Part shown: piece after piece, positions 23,287 through 31,922 of the stretch
How the letters are laid out: the number at the start of each line of letters is the position of its first letter
How positions within the stretch are numbered: position 1 is the first letter of the stretch
Assembly: GCA_021816585.1 (NCBI GenBank)
Contig: JAKAXL010000023.1
Location: 1-40,282, forward strand
Direction of reading: 5' to 3'
DNA from: Pseudomonadota bacterium
Lineage (GTDB): Bacteria; Pseudomonadota; Gammaproteobacteria; Burkholderiales; Burkholderiaceae_C
Length of the DNA: 40,282 nt
Notes under the pieces: model-generated
The model's input: only the letters and a program-made list of their open reading frames with translations
The model's database searches: none
Told to the model about the DNA's origin: nothing
Translations under genes and position numbers: made by a program

Positions 23287-24513
23287 ATGAAATTCTCAGC
23301 CCGCGCCCAGGCCGTGACGCCCTTTCTCGCGATGGAGTTCGGCAAGCGCGCGGCGGCGCTGAAGGCCGGCGGGCGCTCGGTCGTCGAACTCAACATCGGC
23401 GAGCCCGACTTCGGCGCTCCGCCGGCGGTGCTGCAGGCCGCGCGCGAGCGACTCGGCGACACCGCGCTGGCGTACACCGCGGCGCTGGGGCTGCCGCAGC
23501 TGCGCCAGGCCATCGCCGACTACTACCTGCGCGCCCACGGCGTGCGCGTCGACGCGCAGCGCGTGGTGGTCACCGCGGGGGCGTCGGCCGCGCTGCTGCT
23601 GGTCACCGCGGCGCTGGTCGATCCCGGCGACGAGGTGCTGGTGGGCGACCCCTCGTATCCGTGCAACCGGCAGTTCCTGGCCGGATTCGGCGCCGACGTG
23701 CGCCTGGTGCCGACCGACGCGTCGACGCGTTTCCAGCTCGACGCGCGCCTGGTGCGCGAGCACTGGAGCGAGCGTACCCGCGGCCTGCTCATCGCCACCC
23801 CGTCCAACCCGACCGGAAGCTCGGTGCCGCCGGAGCCGTTGCGCGCGATCTGCGACTTCGCGCGAGAACGTGGGGCCTGGCGCGTGGTCGACGAGATCTA
23901 CCTCGACCTGGCCGATGCCGGGGCGGACGGAAGCGCCGCGCCCAGCGTGCTGGGTTTCGACGACGAGGCGGTGGTGATCAACAGCTTCTCCAAGTATTTC
24001 GGCATGACCGGCTGGCGTCTGGGCTGGTGCGTGGTGCCGCCGCAGATGGTCCCGGTGGTCGAACGCCTGGCGCAGAACTACTACATCTGCGCGTCGACGC
24101 TGTCGCAGCACGCCGCGCTGGCCTGCTTCACGCCGGAGTCGATCGAGGTGTGCGAGCAGCGGCGCCGCGAATTCGCGGCGCGCCGGCGCATCGTGCTCGA
24201 CGGGCTGCGCGAGGCCGGGCTGCCGGTTCCCGTCGTGCCGGACGGCGCCTTCTACGTCTACATCGACGTGCGCGGGACCGGGCTGGATTCGATGCACTTC
24301 TGCGAGCGCGCGCTGGACGAGGCGGGGGTCGCGCTGACTCCCGGCCACGATTTCGGCGAATGCAGCGCCCGCGATCACGTGCGCCTGTCGTACGCGGCGT
24401 CGCGCGAGCAACTGCACGAGGGGCTCGAGCGCCTCGGCCGCTTCGTGCGCACGCTGCCGGGCGCGGCGAACGCATCCGCGCGCGCGGGCGAGGGCGGGAA
24501 GGGCGCGCGATGA
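23287..24513 (+). CDS. PLP-dependent aminotransferase, class I/II fold
   Basis: The 408-residue protein is a fold-type I aminotransferase. Motifs in order: NIGEPDFGAPPAV (36-48), the glycine-rich phosphate loop TAGASAALLLV (96-106), PSNPTG (172-177), DEIYLDL (202-208) and the PLP lysine Lys236 in NSFSKYFGMTGWRLGW. It uses an amino acid and 2-oxoglutarate or pyruvate; the best-known relatives are aspartate- and alanine-type enzymes, and the substrate is undecided. AGGAA precedes ATG 23287. Its stop overlaps the YbaK start in ATGA (24510-24513). The last 20 residues (Ala/Gly/Arg-rich) are an extension beyond the usual C-terminus. Confidence 0.94.
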   Translation: MKFSARAQAVTPFLAMEFGKRAAALKAGGRSVVELNIGEPDFGAPPAVLQAARERLGDTALAYTAALGLPQLRQAIADYYLRAHGVRVDAQRVVVTAGASAALLLVTAALVDPGDEVLVGDPSYPCNRQFLAGFGADVRLVPTDASTRFQLDARLVREHWSERTRGLLIATPSNPTGSSVPPEPLRAICDFARERGAWRVVDEIYLDLADAGADGSAAPSVLGFDDEAVVINSFSKYFGMTGWRLGWCVVPPQMVPVVERLAQNYYICASTLSQHAALACFTPESIEVCEQRRREFAARRRIVLDGLREAGLPVPVVPDGAFYVYIDVRGTGLDSMHFCERALDEAGVALTPGHDFGECSARDHVRLSYAASREQLHEGLERLGRFVRTLPGAANASARAGEGGKGAR

Positions 24514-24977
24514 GCCTGCAGACAGTGCGCGACTTCCTCGCGCTGCACGCTCCCGACATCGAGGTGCTGGAAAAGCCCGGCAGCACCGCCACGGTGGCCG
24601 AGGCGGCGGCCGCGCACGGCGTGCAGCCGGCGCAGATCGCCAAGACGCTGTCGCTGTGGTTGAAGGAGCAGGTGGTGCTGATCGTGATGGGCGGCGACAC
24701 GCGCCTGGACAACCGCAAGTACAAGGAGCGCTTCGGGGCCAAGGCGAAGATGCTCGGAGCCGACGAAGTGGCCTACTGGACCGGGCACCCGGTGGGCGGG
24801 GTCTGCCCTTTCGGCCTCGCGCATGCGCTGCCGGTGTATGCCGACGTGTCGCTCAGGCGCTTCGACATCGTGCTGCCGGCCGCCGGCTCGACGCGCTCGG
24901 CGCTGCGCATCGAACCCGAGCGCCTGGCGCGCATCGCCGGTGCGCAATGGGTGGACGTGGCGCAGGCGCCGGGCTGA
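24510..24977 (+). CDS. YbaK/EbsC-family aminoacyl-tRNA deacylase
   Basis: The 155-residue protein has the YbaK fold with the invariant lysine Lys45 in QIAKTLSL and the conserved GDTRLDNRKYKERFG and GHPVGGVCPFGL segments. Proteins of this family hydrolyse misacylated tRNAs in trans (Cys-tRNA-Pro, Ala-tRNA-Pro and others); which amino acid is removed here is not evident. Its start overlaps the aminotransferase stop, so both proteins are produced together. Confidence 0.92.
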   Translation: MSLQTVRDFLALHAPDIEVLEKPGSTATVAEAAAAHGVQPAQIAKTLSLWLKEQVVLIVMGGDTRLDNRKYKERFGAKAKMLGADEVAYWTGHPVGGVCPFGLAHALPVYADVSLRRFDIVLPAAGSTRSALRIEPERLARIAGAQWVDVAQAPG

Positions 24978-25078
24978 TCGTTGCCGCGCCGGACGGGTTC
25001 CCGAAACAATTCGTCACTCCTGCAGCCTCGTGCGACAGCCGCTATGGTTCGAGGTGCAACCGGTTTGGAGAACCCAGC

Positions 25079-25936
25079 ATGAGTGATTCGTCGTATACCC
25101 CGCCGCGCGTCTGGACCTGGAAAGCCGGCAACGGCGGGCGCTTCGCCAACATCAACCGCCCGGTGGCAGGCCCCACCCACGAGCAGGCGCTGCCGGTCGG
25201 CAGGCACCCGCTGCAGTTGTACTCGCTGGGTACGCCCAACGGCGTGAAGGTCACGGTGATGCTCGAGGAACTGCTCGCCGCCGGGCATGCCGGCGCCGAG
25301 TACGACGCCTGGCTGATCCGCATCAACGAGGGGGACCAGTTCGGCAGCGGCTTCGTCGACATCAATCCCAACTCGAAGATCCCGGCGCTGCTCGACCGCA
25401 GCGCGCAGCCGCCGATCCGCGTGTTCGAGTCGGGGGCGATCCTGCTGTACCTGGCGGAGAAGTTCGGCGCCTTCCTTCCCACCGAGCCCGCGGCGCGCGC
25501 CGAGGTCCTGTCGTGGCTGTTCTGGCAGATGGGCAGCGCGCCCTTTCTCGGCGGCGGATTCGGGCATTTCTATGCCTACGCCCCGATGAAGATCGAGTAC
25601 GCGATCGACCGCTACGCGATGGAGACCAAGCGCCAGCTCGACGTGCTGGACCGGCGCCTGGCGCAGACCCGCTTCGTCGCCGGCGACGACTACACCATCG
25701 CCGACATGGCGATCTGGCCGTGGTACGGGCAGCTGGTGCTGGGCGACCTGTACGGCGCCGCCGAATTCCTGCAGGTGCAGGACTACACCCAGGTGCTGCG
25801 CTGGGCGCGCGAGATCGCGGCGCGCGAGCCGGTGCGGCGCGGGCGCCGCGTCAACCGCACCTTCGGCGACCCGGCGCTGCAACTGCCGGAGCGTCACGAC
25901 GCATCGGATTTCGACCAGGCGCCGGCGCAGGGCTGA
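25079..25936 (+). CDS. yghU: YghU-type glutathione transferase / disulfide-bond oxidoreductase
   Basis: The 285-residue protein matches E. coli YghU in length and layout: a family-specific N-terminal extension (1-40), a thioredoxin-fold half with LYSLGTPNGVKVTVMLEE (48-65) holding the glutathione-binding Thr/Asn, ESGAILLYLAEKF, and a helical half with the YTIADMAIWPWYG motif. YghU binds two glutathione molecules and reduces organic disulfides. GGAG (25067-25070) lies nine bases before ATG 25079. A second glutathione transferase gene follows after 35 bases, so both may be one unit. Confidence 0.92.
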   Translation: MSDSSYTPPRVWTWKAGNGGRFANINRPVAGPTHEQALPVGRHPLQLYSLGTPNGVKVTVMLEELLAAGHAGAEYDAWLIRINEGDQFGSGFVDINPNSKIPALLDRSAQPPIRVFESGAILLYLAEKFGAFLPTEPAARAEVLSWLFWQMGSAPFLGGGFGHFYAYAPMKIEYAIDRYAMETKRQLDVLDRRLAQTRFVAGDDYTIADMAIWPWYGQLVLGDLYGAAEFLQVQDYTQVLRWAREIAAREPVRRGRRVNRTFGDPALQLPERHDASDFDQAPAQG

Positions 25937-25971
25937 ACCTCGCCGTCCGCTGCTTCCCGAGGAGGCCCGAG

Positions 25972-26601
25972 ATGCTGCTTTACGACTGCGCCACCGCGCC
26001 GAGCCCGCGGCGCGCGCGCATCCTGCTGGCCGAGAAGGGCCTGCGCCACGAGACGGTGCAGGTCGACCTGCGCGCCGGCGAGCAGTTCGGCGACGCCTAT
26101 CGCGCCGTCAATCCGCTGTGCACGGTGCCCGCGCTGCGCACCGACGACGGCGTGGTGCTGACCGACAACGCGGCCATCGCCGCCTACGCCGAGGCGCTGT
26201 GCCCGCAGCCGGCGCTGCTGGGCACGACGCCGCTGGGCAAGGCGCAGGTGGCGAGCTGGAACTGGCGCGCCGAGTTCGAGGGACTGCTGGCGGTGGCCGA
26301 GGCGCTGCGCAATTCCTCGCCGGCGATGGCGGGGCGCGCGCTGCCCGGGCCGGTGGGCTACCCGCAGATCCCCGAACTGGGGCAGCGCGGCGCCCGGCGC
26401 GCCGCGGAGTTCCTCGACACGCTGGACCTGCGCCTGCGCGAGCATCCCTTCGTGGCGGGCGGGGAATTCAGCATCGCCGACATCACCGCGGTGGTCGCGG
26501 TGGACTTCGCGAGGGTGGTCAAGCTGCGCCCGGACGAGACCCGGCCGGGGCTGCTGGCCTGGCGCGAGCGCATGGCGCAGCGGCCGTCGACGAGCCTGTG
26601 A
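25972..26601 (+). CDS. Glutathione S-transferase
   Basis: The 209-residue product has the two-domain GST layout: N-terminal thioredoxin fold beginning MLLYDCATAPSPRRARILLAEKG, with a candidate catalytic Ser in the SPRRAR turn, the cis-Pro in CTVPAL and the glutathione-binding TDNAAIAAYAE; the C-terminal helical domain ends with the FSIADITAVVAVDFA N-cap motif. It conjugates or transfers glutathione to unknown substrates in the cytosol. An excellent ribosome-binding site GAGGAGG (25959-25965) precedes ATG 25972. It follows the YghU gene by 35 bases and ends 37 bases from the convergent pbpG-like gene. Confidence 0.93.
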   Translation: MLLYDCATAPSPRRARILLAEKGLRHETVQVDLRAGEQFGDAYRAVNPLCTVPALRTDDGVVLTDNAAIAAYAEALCPQPALLGTTPLGKAQVASWNWRAEFEGLLAVAEALRNSSPAMAGRALPGPVGYPQIPELGQRGARRAAEFLDTLDLRLREHPFVAGGEFSIADITAVVAVDFARVVKLRPDETRPGLLAWRERMAQRPSTSL

Positions 26602-26606
26602 TGTCC

Positions 26607-26638
26607 GGCGCGCGCCGCACGACGCGCGCCTGCGATTT
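26607..26638 (+). terminator. Weak terminator after the GST gene
   Basis: GGCGCGCG (26607-26614) and CGCGCGCC (26623-26630) form a perfect 8-base stem with an 8-base loop; TTTT follows five bases later (26636-26639). The short and displaced T-run makes it weaker than the other terminators in the window. Confidence 0.45.
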
Positions 26639-27598
26639 TCAATGCAGCAGCGGCGCGCCTTCGCGGGCCTCGGCCCACTGCACCGGGCTTTGCTCGCGCA
26701 GCCAGTCGCGCAACTGCATGGCATCGACGAAGTCGTTGTAGGGCCGCCAGGAGTCGAGCAGCACGACCACCACCGGGCGCCCGCGCAGCATGGCCTCGAA
26801 GGCCAGGCAGTGGCCGGATTCGTTGATGAAACCGGTCTTCGACACCAGCATGCGCCAGTCGCCGGCGTACAGCAGGTGGTCGCTGTTGCGGTAGACCAGG
26901 GTGCGCCCCTCCGGGTGCACCACGGTGCCCACGTCGGTGGTGTCGTCGTGGATGGTGGTGTAGTGCGCCGCCTCCTCCACCGCCAGCGCGATGTCGTGCG
27001 CGTTCGAGCGGTTGCCGGGCCAAAGCCCGGTGGGGTCGACGTAATGCGTGTCGAGCATGCCCAGGCTGTGCGCCTTGCGGTTCATCGCGCGCACGCAGGC
27101 GGCGACGCCGCCCGGATAGTGCCGCGCCAGCGCGTGCGCCGCGCGGTTCTCCGAGGACATCAGCGCCAGCTGCAGCAGCCTGGCGCGGGTGAAGCGCATG
27201 CCCGGAAGCAGTCGCGACGCGCTCCATTTCAGGGTGTCGATGTCGGAGCGGCGGATCGTGATCACCTGGTTCATCGGCTGGTGCGCGTCCAGCACGACCA
27301 TGGCCATCATCAGCTTGGTCAGCGACGCGATCGGGCGCACCGTGTAGGGGTTCTTCTCGAACAGCACGCGCTGGTCGCGCGCGTCGATCACCAGCGCGGA
27401 CGCCGAATGCAGCAGCAGCGGGTCGCGCTGCCACAGCCGGATCGAGCCCGCCACCGCGCCGGGAGCCGGCTCCGGGTGCGCCAGCGGCATCGCCGCAGCC
27501 GCGACCATTCCGCACATCCACAGCACCAGGCCCGGCACGAAGCCGCGCGACCCCCAGGCCCTGCTCCATCCGGCCTTCACCCATCCCGCCTTGACCAA
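26639..27598 (-). CDS. pbpG: PBP7-type D-alanyl-D-alanine endopeptidase
   Basis: This low-molecular-weight penicillin-binding protein cuts 4-3 crosslinks or trims D-Ala in the periplasm. The triad of motifs is complete: SLTK (92-95), SEN (149-151) and KTG (254-256), in a protein of 319 residues (E. coli PBP7: about 310). The N-terminal hydrophobic stretch (about 19-40) is a signal peptide or anchor. No ATG suits the N-terminus: the best start is TTG at 27598, five bases after a perfect AGGAGG (27604-27609). A GTG at 27580 is the alternative; an ATG far upstream (27814) would add about 70 Arg-rich residues. The gene faces the GST genes and is divergent from the MHYT gene. Confidence 0.92.
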   Translation of the reverse strand: MVKAGWVKAGWSRAWGSRGFVPGLVLWMCGMVAAAAMPLAHPEPAPGAVAGSIRLWQRDPLLLHSASALVIDARDQRVLFEKNPYTVRPIASLTKLMMAMVVLDAHQPMNQVITIRRSDIDTLKWSASRLLPGMRFTRARLLQLALMSSENRAAHALARHYPGGVAACVRAMNRKAHSLGMLDTHYVDPTGLWPGNRSNAHDIALAVEEAAHYTTIHDDTTDVGTVVHPEGRTLVYRNSDHLLYAGDWRMLVSKTGFINESGHCLAFEAMLRGRPVVVVLLDSWRPYNDFVDAMQLRDWLREQSPVQWAEAREGAPLLH

Positions 27599-27948
27599 TG
27601 CCGCCTCCTGCGTGCGTTCAGCCTCCCGGCGCCGCGCCGTGCACGGCCGCGGGATGGCTTCGATCCAGTCCACGCGCCGCTGCGCGCGGGCGCTACCGTA
27701 GCAAATCCGCGCCCTGCGCCGCAAGGCCCGGATGGCACGCGCGCGCGACCCTGCCAGGCGCCTCTCGGGTGTAACAGGCCCGACTTCGTGAACAAATTGG
27801 CATGGATCTCGCATATCGAATCAATTCGGGCGGCGCGCGCAGAGGCCAGGACGGACAATTCCGGATGTCTCCGCGGCGGCGCCGGGGACCGTGTCGATGG
27901 GCTGGTCCCATCCCCTTCCCGAAGCCGTGCCGCAGGAAATCCCCGCTG
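27599..27948. other. 350-base divergent intergenic region, pbpG / MHYT gene
   Basis: This gap separates the TTG start of the PBP7 gene from the MHYT-GGDEF-EAL gene. An AT-richer patch at about 27770-27830 (around TTGGCATGGATCTCGCATAT) is the likeliest promoter area, but no pair of hexamers with proper spacing stands out on either strand. The AGGAGG for the TTG start lies at 27604-27609. No protein-coding frame, hairpin terminator or repeat was convincing. Confidence 0.5.
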
Positions 27949-30054
27949 ATGTATTCCGTCTCCTACGCGATGCCGCTGGTGCTGGCGTCGCTGCTCGTGG
28001 CCGTGCTGGCGGCCTACACCGCGCTCGACCTCGCGGCCCGCATCTCGAGTGCGCGCTCGGTCCAGGCGCGTGCCTGGTGGCTGGGCGGAGGCGCGCTGTG
28101 CATGGGTGTCGGCATCTGGTCCATGCACTTCGTCGGCATGCTGGCCGCGAGCCTGCCGGTTCCGGTGGCGTACGCGCCGGGCCTGACCCTGCTGTCGCTG
28201 CTGATCGCGGTGGCGGCCTCGGGATTCGCGCTGTACATGGTCAGCTCGGCCGAACTCCCCGCCTGGCGCCTGGGCGTGGGCGCGCTGGGCATGGGCGGCG
28301 GAGTCGCCGCGATGCACTACACCGGCATGGCGGCGATGCGCATGGCGCCGTTCATCCAGTACGACCCCTGGCTGGTGCTGCTGTCGATCGTCATCGCCAT
28401 CGGCGCGTCGGGAGCGGCGCTGTGGATGGCCTTCAAGCTGCGCCTGCGCGAGTCGCGCAGCGTGTGGCTGCGCATCGGCGCCGCCTGCGTGATGGGGGCC
28501 GCGATCTGCGGCATGCACTACACCGGAATGGCCGCCGCCGGGTTCCCGCAGGGCAGCCTGTGCGGCGCGCTGCCGGGCGGCTGGAGCGGGCAGGGCCTGG
28601 CGCCGCTGGTGATCGTCGCCGCGGTGGCGGTGCTGACGGCCGCCATCGTGCTGTCGATGCTCGACATGCGTTTCGACTCGCACACCGACTCGCTGCTGAG
28701 TTCGCTGTCGCGGGCGCATGGCGAAATCGCCTTCCTGGCGCTGCACGACAGCCTGACCAAGCTGCCGAACCGCCTGCTGCTGGACAGGCGCCTGGAAGTG
28801 GCGATTCGTCATGCGCGTCGCACCGACCAGTGCTTCGCCGTGCTGTTCCTCGATCTCGATGGCTTCAAGGCGGTCAACGATGCCTTCGGGCACCAGACCG
28901 GGGACCGGCTGCTGGGCCTGATCGGACACCGCCTGGGCGACGCGATGCGCCCGCGCGACACCGCGGCGCGGGTCGGCGGCGACGAGTTCATCGTCGTCGC
29001 CGCGGCGCGCCGCCGCGACGAGGCCGCGGCGCTGGCCGCCCGCCTGGGAGCCTTGATGCGCGAGGTGTTCGAGGTCGACGGCCATCTGCTGCGCATTTCC
29101 GCCAGCATCGGCATCGCCATGTATCCGGACGACGCATCCACCGCATCCGACCTGATGAGCCGCGCCGACGCCGCGATGTACCGCGCCAAGTCGGGCGGAC
29201 GCGACGCGCAGACCTTCTTCGACCCGTCCATGCTGGTCAACGCGCAGGAAGACCTGCAGCTGCTGGCCGAACTGCGCGAGGCGCTGGAGCGGCGCGAGTT
29301 CGTGCTGCACTACCAGCCCAAGTTCGACCTGCGCCGCGGCGTCGCCGTGGGTGCCGAGGCGCTGTTGCGCTGGAACAGTCCGACGCGCGGACTGCTGACC
29401 CCGGAGCGCTTTCTGGCGCTGGCCGAGCATGCGGGGCTGATCGTGCCCATCGGCGAATGGGTGCTCGACGAGGCCTGCCGCCAGGCGGCGGCGTGGCATG
29501 CCACGGGCCATGACGAGTGGAGTGTGGCGGTTAACTTGTCGGCGCTGCAGTTCGACCACCCCGGGCTGGTCGACGCGGTGGGCGACGCGTTGCGGCGCCA
29601 CGAGCTGCCGCCGAGTTCGCTGGTGCTGGAGATCACCGAGTCCACGGCCATGCGCAACGTCGAGTCGAGCATGGCGATCCTCGAGCGCATCGACGCGATG
29701 GGGGTGGGAATCTCCATCGACGACTTCGGCACCGGCTATTCGAGCCTGCTCTACCTGAAGCGCCTGCCGGCGCGCGAGCTGAAGATCGACCGCGGCTTCA
29801 TCCGCGATATCCCCGGGGACGCCGACGACACGGCGATCGTGTCGGCCATCGTCGCGCTGGCGCAGCGCCTGCAGCTGCGCGTGGTCGCCGAAGGGGTGGA
29901 GACGCCGGCGCAGCACGAGCACCTGGTGCGCCTGCAGTGCGACTGCGTGCAGGGCTTCCTGTTCGGCGCCGCGACGGCCGCGGCGGATTTCGCGCGGGTC
30001 GTCGAGCAGGCCCGGCAGCGTCTGGCGCGGCCCGTGCATCCCTGCGCGGCGTGA
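27949..30054 (+). CDS. MHYT-GGDEF-EAL membrane protein (c-di-GMP turnover)
   Basis: The 701-residue protein begins with an MHYT sensor domain of seven membrane helices (about 5-240); the repeated motif appears as SMHFVGM (58-64), AMHYTGM (121-127) and GMHYTGM (188-194), thought to bind copper and sense a diatomic gas. A GGDEF domain follows (about 262-425) with intact GGDEF (343-347) and the RxxD inhibitory site RPRD (334-337). The EAL domain (about 435-690) has EALLRW (470-475), NLSALQF, DDFGTGYSSL (591-600) and VAEGVET. Both active sites look intact, so it may make or degrade c-di-GMP. ATG 27949 is preferred because it directly precedes the first helix and AGGAAA lies about ten bases upstream; a longer in-frame start would add Arg-rich residues. 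Confidence 0.95.
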   Translation: MYSVSYAMPLVLASLLVAVLAAYTALDLAARISSARSVQARAWWLGGGALCMGVGIWSMHFVGMLAASLPVPVAYAPGLTLLSLLIAVAASGFALYMVSSAELPAWRLGVGALGMGGGVAAMHYTGMAAMRMAPFIQYDPWLVLLSIVIAIGASGAALWMAFKLRLRESRSVWLRIGAACVMGAAICGMHYTGMAAAGFPQGSLCGALPGGWSGQGLAPLVIVAAVAVLTAAIVLSMLDMRFDSHTDSLLSSLSRAHGEIAFLALHDSLTKLPNRLLLDRRLEVAIRHARRTDQCFAVLFLDLDGFKAVNDAFGHQTGDRLLGLIGHRLGDAMRPRDTAARVGGDEFIVVAAARRRDEAAALAARLGALMREVFEVDGHLLRISASIGIAMYPDDASTASDLMSRADAAMYRAKSGGRDAQTFFDPSMLVNAQEDLQLLAELREALERREFVLHYQPKFDLRRGVAVGAEALLRWNSPTRGLLTPERFLALAEHAGLIVPIGEWVLDEACRQAAAWHATGHDEWSVAVNLSALQFDHPGLVDAVGDALRRHELPPSSLVLEITESTAMRNVESSMAILERIDAMGVGISIDDFGTGYSSLLYLKRLPARELKIDRGFIRDIPGDADDTAIVSAIVALAQRLQLRVVAEGVETPAQHEHLVRLQCDCVQGFLFGAATAAADFARVVEQARQRLARPVHPCAA

Positions 30055-30124
30055 GGCCGTGAATCGACGGCCGTCAAGGATGCGGCCTCTTCAGAGCGAC
30101 GGGGTCGGGCCGCCAGCGAGTAGC

Positions 30125-30391
30125 ATGCAGCGCATGCGACCACGTGCCTTTACCAACCTGCTCGGAATTCTCGTCGTCGCCGGGACCGCGGTCTCGGCGT
30201 GGATGCTGGTTCCACTCTCCAACCGCCCGCTGGGCTCGCTGTCGTCGTCCCAGGGCAACCGCGTGATCTGGGGCTGGGCGCTGGCCACGCTGGTGTTCGG
30301 GCTGGCCTGCCTGTGGGTGGTGTTCATCGCGCACGCGTGGATCCAGCGACGCCAGCAGCGCGGCGCGACCGCGCAGCGCGTGGCCGACTGA
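30125..30391 (+). CDS. Small two-helix membrane protein, unknown function
   Basis: The 88-residue product is not recognised. It has two clear hydrophobic segments (about 11-30 and 48-70) separated by a short polar loop and ends in a basic tail (IQRRQQRG). Starts at 30059 (GTG), 30125 and 30134 are in frame; ATG 30125 places the first helix at a normal distance from the N-terminus, but the ribosome-binding site is poor. It follows the MHYT gene by 70 bases on the same strand. The codon pattern and membrane-protein composition support a real gene more than the Arg/Ser-rich opposite frame does. Confidence 0.6.
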   Translation: MQRMRPRAFTNLLGILVVAGTAVSAWMLVPLSNRPLGSLSSSQGNRVIWGWALATLVFGLACLWVVFIAHAWIQRRQQRGATAQRVAD

Positions 30392-30415
30392 CTGCGGCCC
30401 GGTCGCCCGGGATGC

Positions 30416-30444
30416 AAAAAAGAATGCCCGGTACAGGACCGGGC
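30416..30444 (-). terminator. Intrinsic terminator after dsdA
   Basis: Read on the minus strand, GCCCGGT (complement of 30438-30444) pairs with ACCGGGC (complement of 30426-30432) around a 5-base loop, and six U residues follow after ATTC (A-run 30416-30421). It lies about 65 bases after the dsdA stop. Confidence 0.8.
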
Positions 30445-30510
30445 GAACACCATTGTGAGGAGATGCGCTTGCAGCGTACGCCCGCGCCGCGGGCGCGGAC
30501 TTGACGCGGA

Positions 30511-31860
30511 TCAAGGGTTTTCGGATCGAGGGGTCCGGAATCGACGGGCGACCGGTGCCCGTTCGAGTTGTTCCCGTCCGGCAGCCAGCAGTTCCTGCAT
30601 TTGCTCGTCGGGCAGCATGCCGCCTCCGGTGGCCCACACCAGGTGGGTCGTGTCGGGCGGCAGGTCCCGCCGCGGAACGCGCCATGCGGCGGAGAATCCG
30701 GCCACCGCGGAAGGCTCCAGGCGCAGCCCCTCGTGGCGTTCGCCCAGCGCCAGCAGTTCCTCGTCGCGGACCGTGCAGCAGGCGTCGACCAGACGCTGCA
30801 TCGCGCGCCCGACGAAGCCGGAGGGGCGGCCCACCGCGAGTCCGTCGGCGATGGTGTGGTTGTCGATGCCGAAGTCCTGCACCGACACGGCGTCGTGCAG
30901 ACCCGTGGCCATGCCCAGCAGCATGCACGGGGAATGGGTCGGTTCGACGAACACGCAGTGCACCGCGTCGCCGAACTCGAGCTTGAGCCCGAAGGCCACG
31001 CCGCCGGGGCCGCCGCCGACGCCGCACGGCAGGTAGACCCACAGCGGATGATGGGCGTCGACGCGCAGCCCGGCGGCGTCGAGCTGCGCGCGCAGGCGCC
31101 GCGCCGCGACGGCGTAGCCGAGGAACAGCTGGCGCGAATGCTCGTCGTCGACGAAATGGCAGCGCGCATCGAGCGCGGCCTCGCGGCGGCCTTCGCGCAC
31201 GGCGCTGCCGTAGTCGCCGGCATGCTCGATCACGTCCACGCCGCGCGCGCGCAGCAGCGCCTTCTTCCAGGCGCGCGCGTCGGCCGACATGTGCACGGTG
31301 ACGGCGAAACCCAGCGCCGCGCCGACGATCCCGATCGACAGTCCGAGGTTGCCGGTCGACCCCACCGCGATGCGGTGGCGCGCGAACAGCGCGCGCGCCG
31401 GCGCACCGTCGAGCCTGGCGTAGTCGTCGTGCTCGTGCAGCAGCCCCGCCGCCAGCGCCAGCGACTCGGCGTGCTGCAGCACCTCGTGGACCCCGCCGCG
31501 GGCCTTGATCGAACCCGACACCGGCAGCTCGCTGTCGAGCTTGACCCACAGCCGCCCCGGCAGCTGCGCGCCATGTCGCGCCCGCAGCGCCTGGCGCAGC
31601 ACGGGCAGCTCGCGCAGCGGGGATTCGATGATTCCGCCGGCCGGCGCCGTCTGCTCGAACACCCGCGCCACCCACGGCGCGAAGCGCGCCAGGCGCGCCG
31701 CCGCGTCGTCGACGTCACGGCGCCCCAGGCCGACGTCGCCCAGCGCCTCGGCGGCCGGGCGCAGCGACGGGTTGTGCCATTCGACCTCGCGCAGCGCGAC
31801 CACGTCGCGCAGCAAGGGGTGCTCGACCAGCCATTGCTCGACGCTGCCGCCCGCGATCAT
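30511..31860 (-). CDS. dsdA: D-serine ammonia-lyase
   Basis: DsdA deaminates D-serine to pyruvate and ammonia. The 449-residue product is close to E. coli DsdA (442). The PLP lysine is Lys119 in SGSIKARGG, and the glycine-rich phosphate loop is [20 protein letters not shown] and the terminal GGGMLP stretch are also typical. ATG 31860 is used because GGAGGA (complement of 31871-31876) lies ten bases upstream; ATG 31896 would add 12 Arg-rich residues. No DsdC-type regulator or DsdX permease is adjacent. Instead a GlcG/HbpS-like gene precedes it by 62 bases on the same strand, and a transporter of the MFS lies divergently beyond that gene. An intrinsic terminator follows. Confidence 0.95.
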   Translation of the reverse strand: MIAGGSVEQWLVEHPLLRDVVALREVEWHNPSLRPAAEALGDVGLGRRDVDDAAARLARFAPWVARVFEQTAPAGGIIESPLRELPVLRQALRARHGAQLPGRLWVKLDSELPVSGSIKARGGVHEVLQHAESLALAAGLLHEHDDYARLDGAPARALFARHRIAVGSTGNLGLSIGIVGAALGFAVTVHMSADARAWKKALLRARGVDVIEHAGDYGSAVREGRREAALDARCHFVDDEHSRQLFLGYAVAARRLRAQLDAAGLRVDAHHPLWVYLPCGVGGGPGGVAFGLKLEFGDAVHCVFVEPTHSPCMLLGMATGLHDAVSVQDFGIDNHTIADGLAVGRPSGFVGRAMQRLVDACCTVRDEELLALGERHEGLRLEPSAVAGFSAAWRVPRRDLPPDTTHLVWATGGGMLPDEQMQELLAAGREQLERAPVARRFRTPRSENP

Positions 31861-31922
31861 GCCGATGCGCTCCTCCGGGATCCTGCGTCGCCGCATTGTG
31901 CCCGAGGGCGCGCGCGGCTTGC

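Noticed and set aside
20631..23513. 960-codon minus-strand frame covering DUF1289 and the exporter region
   Set aside because: Only its last 74 codons (DUF1289) have family character; the rest is opposite or out of frame with the triple-PTPS and Bcr/CflA genes.
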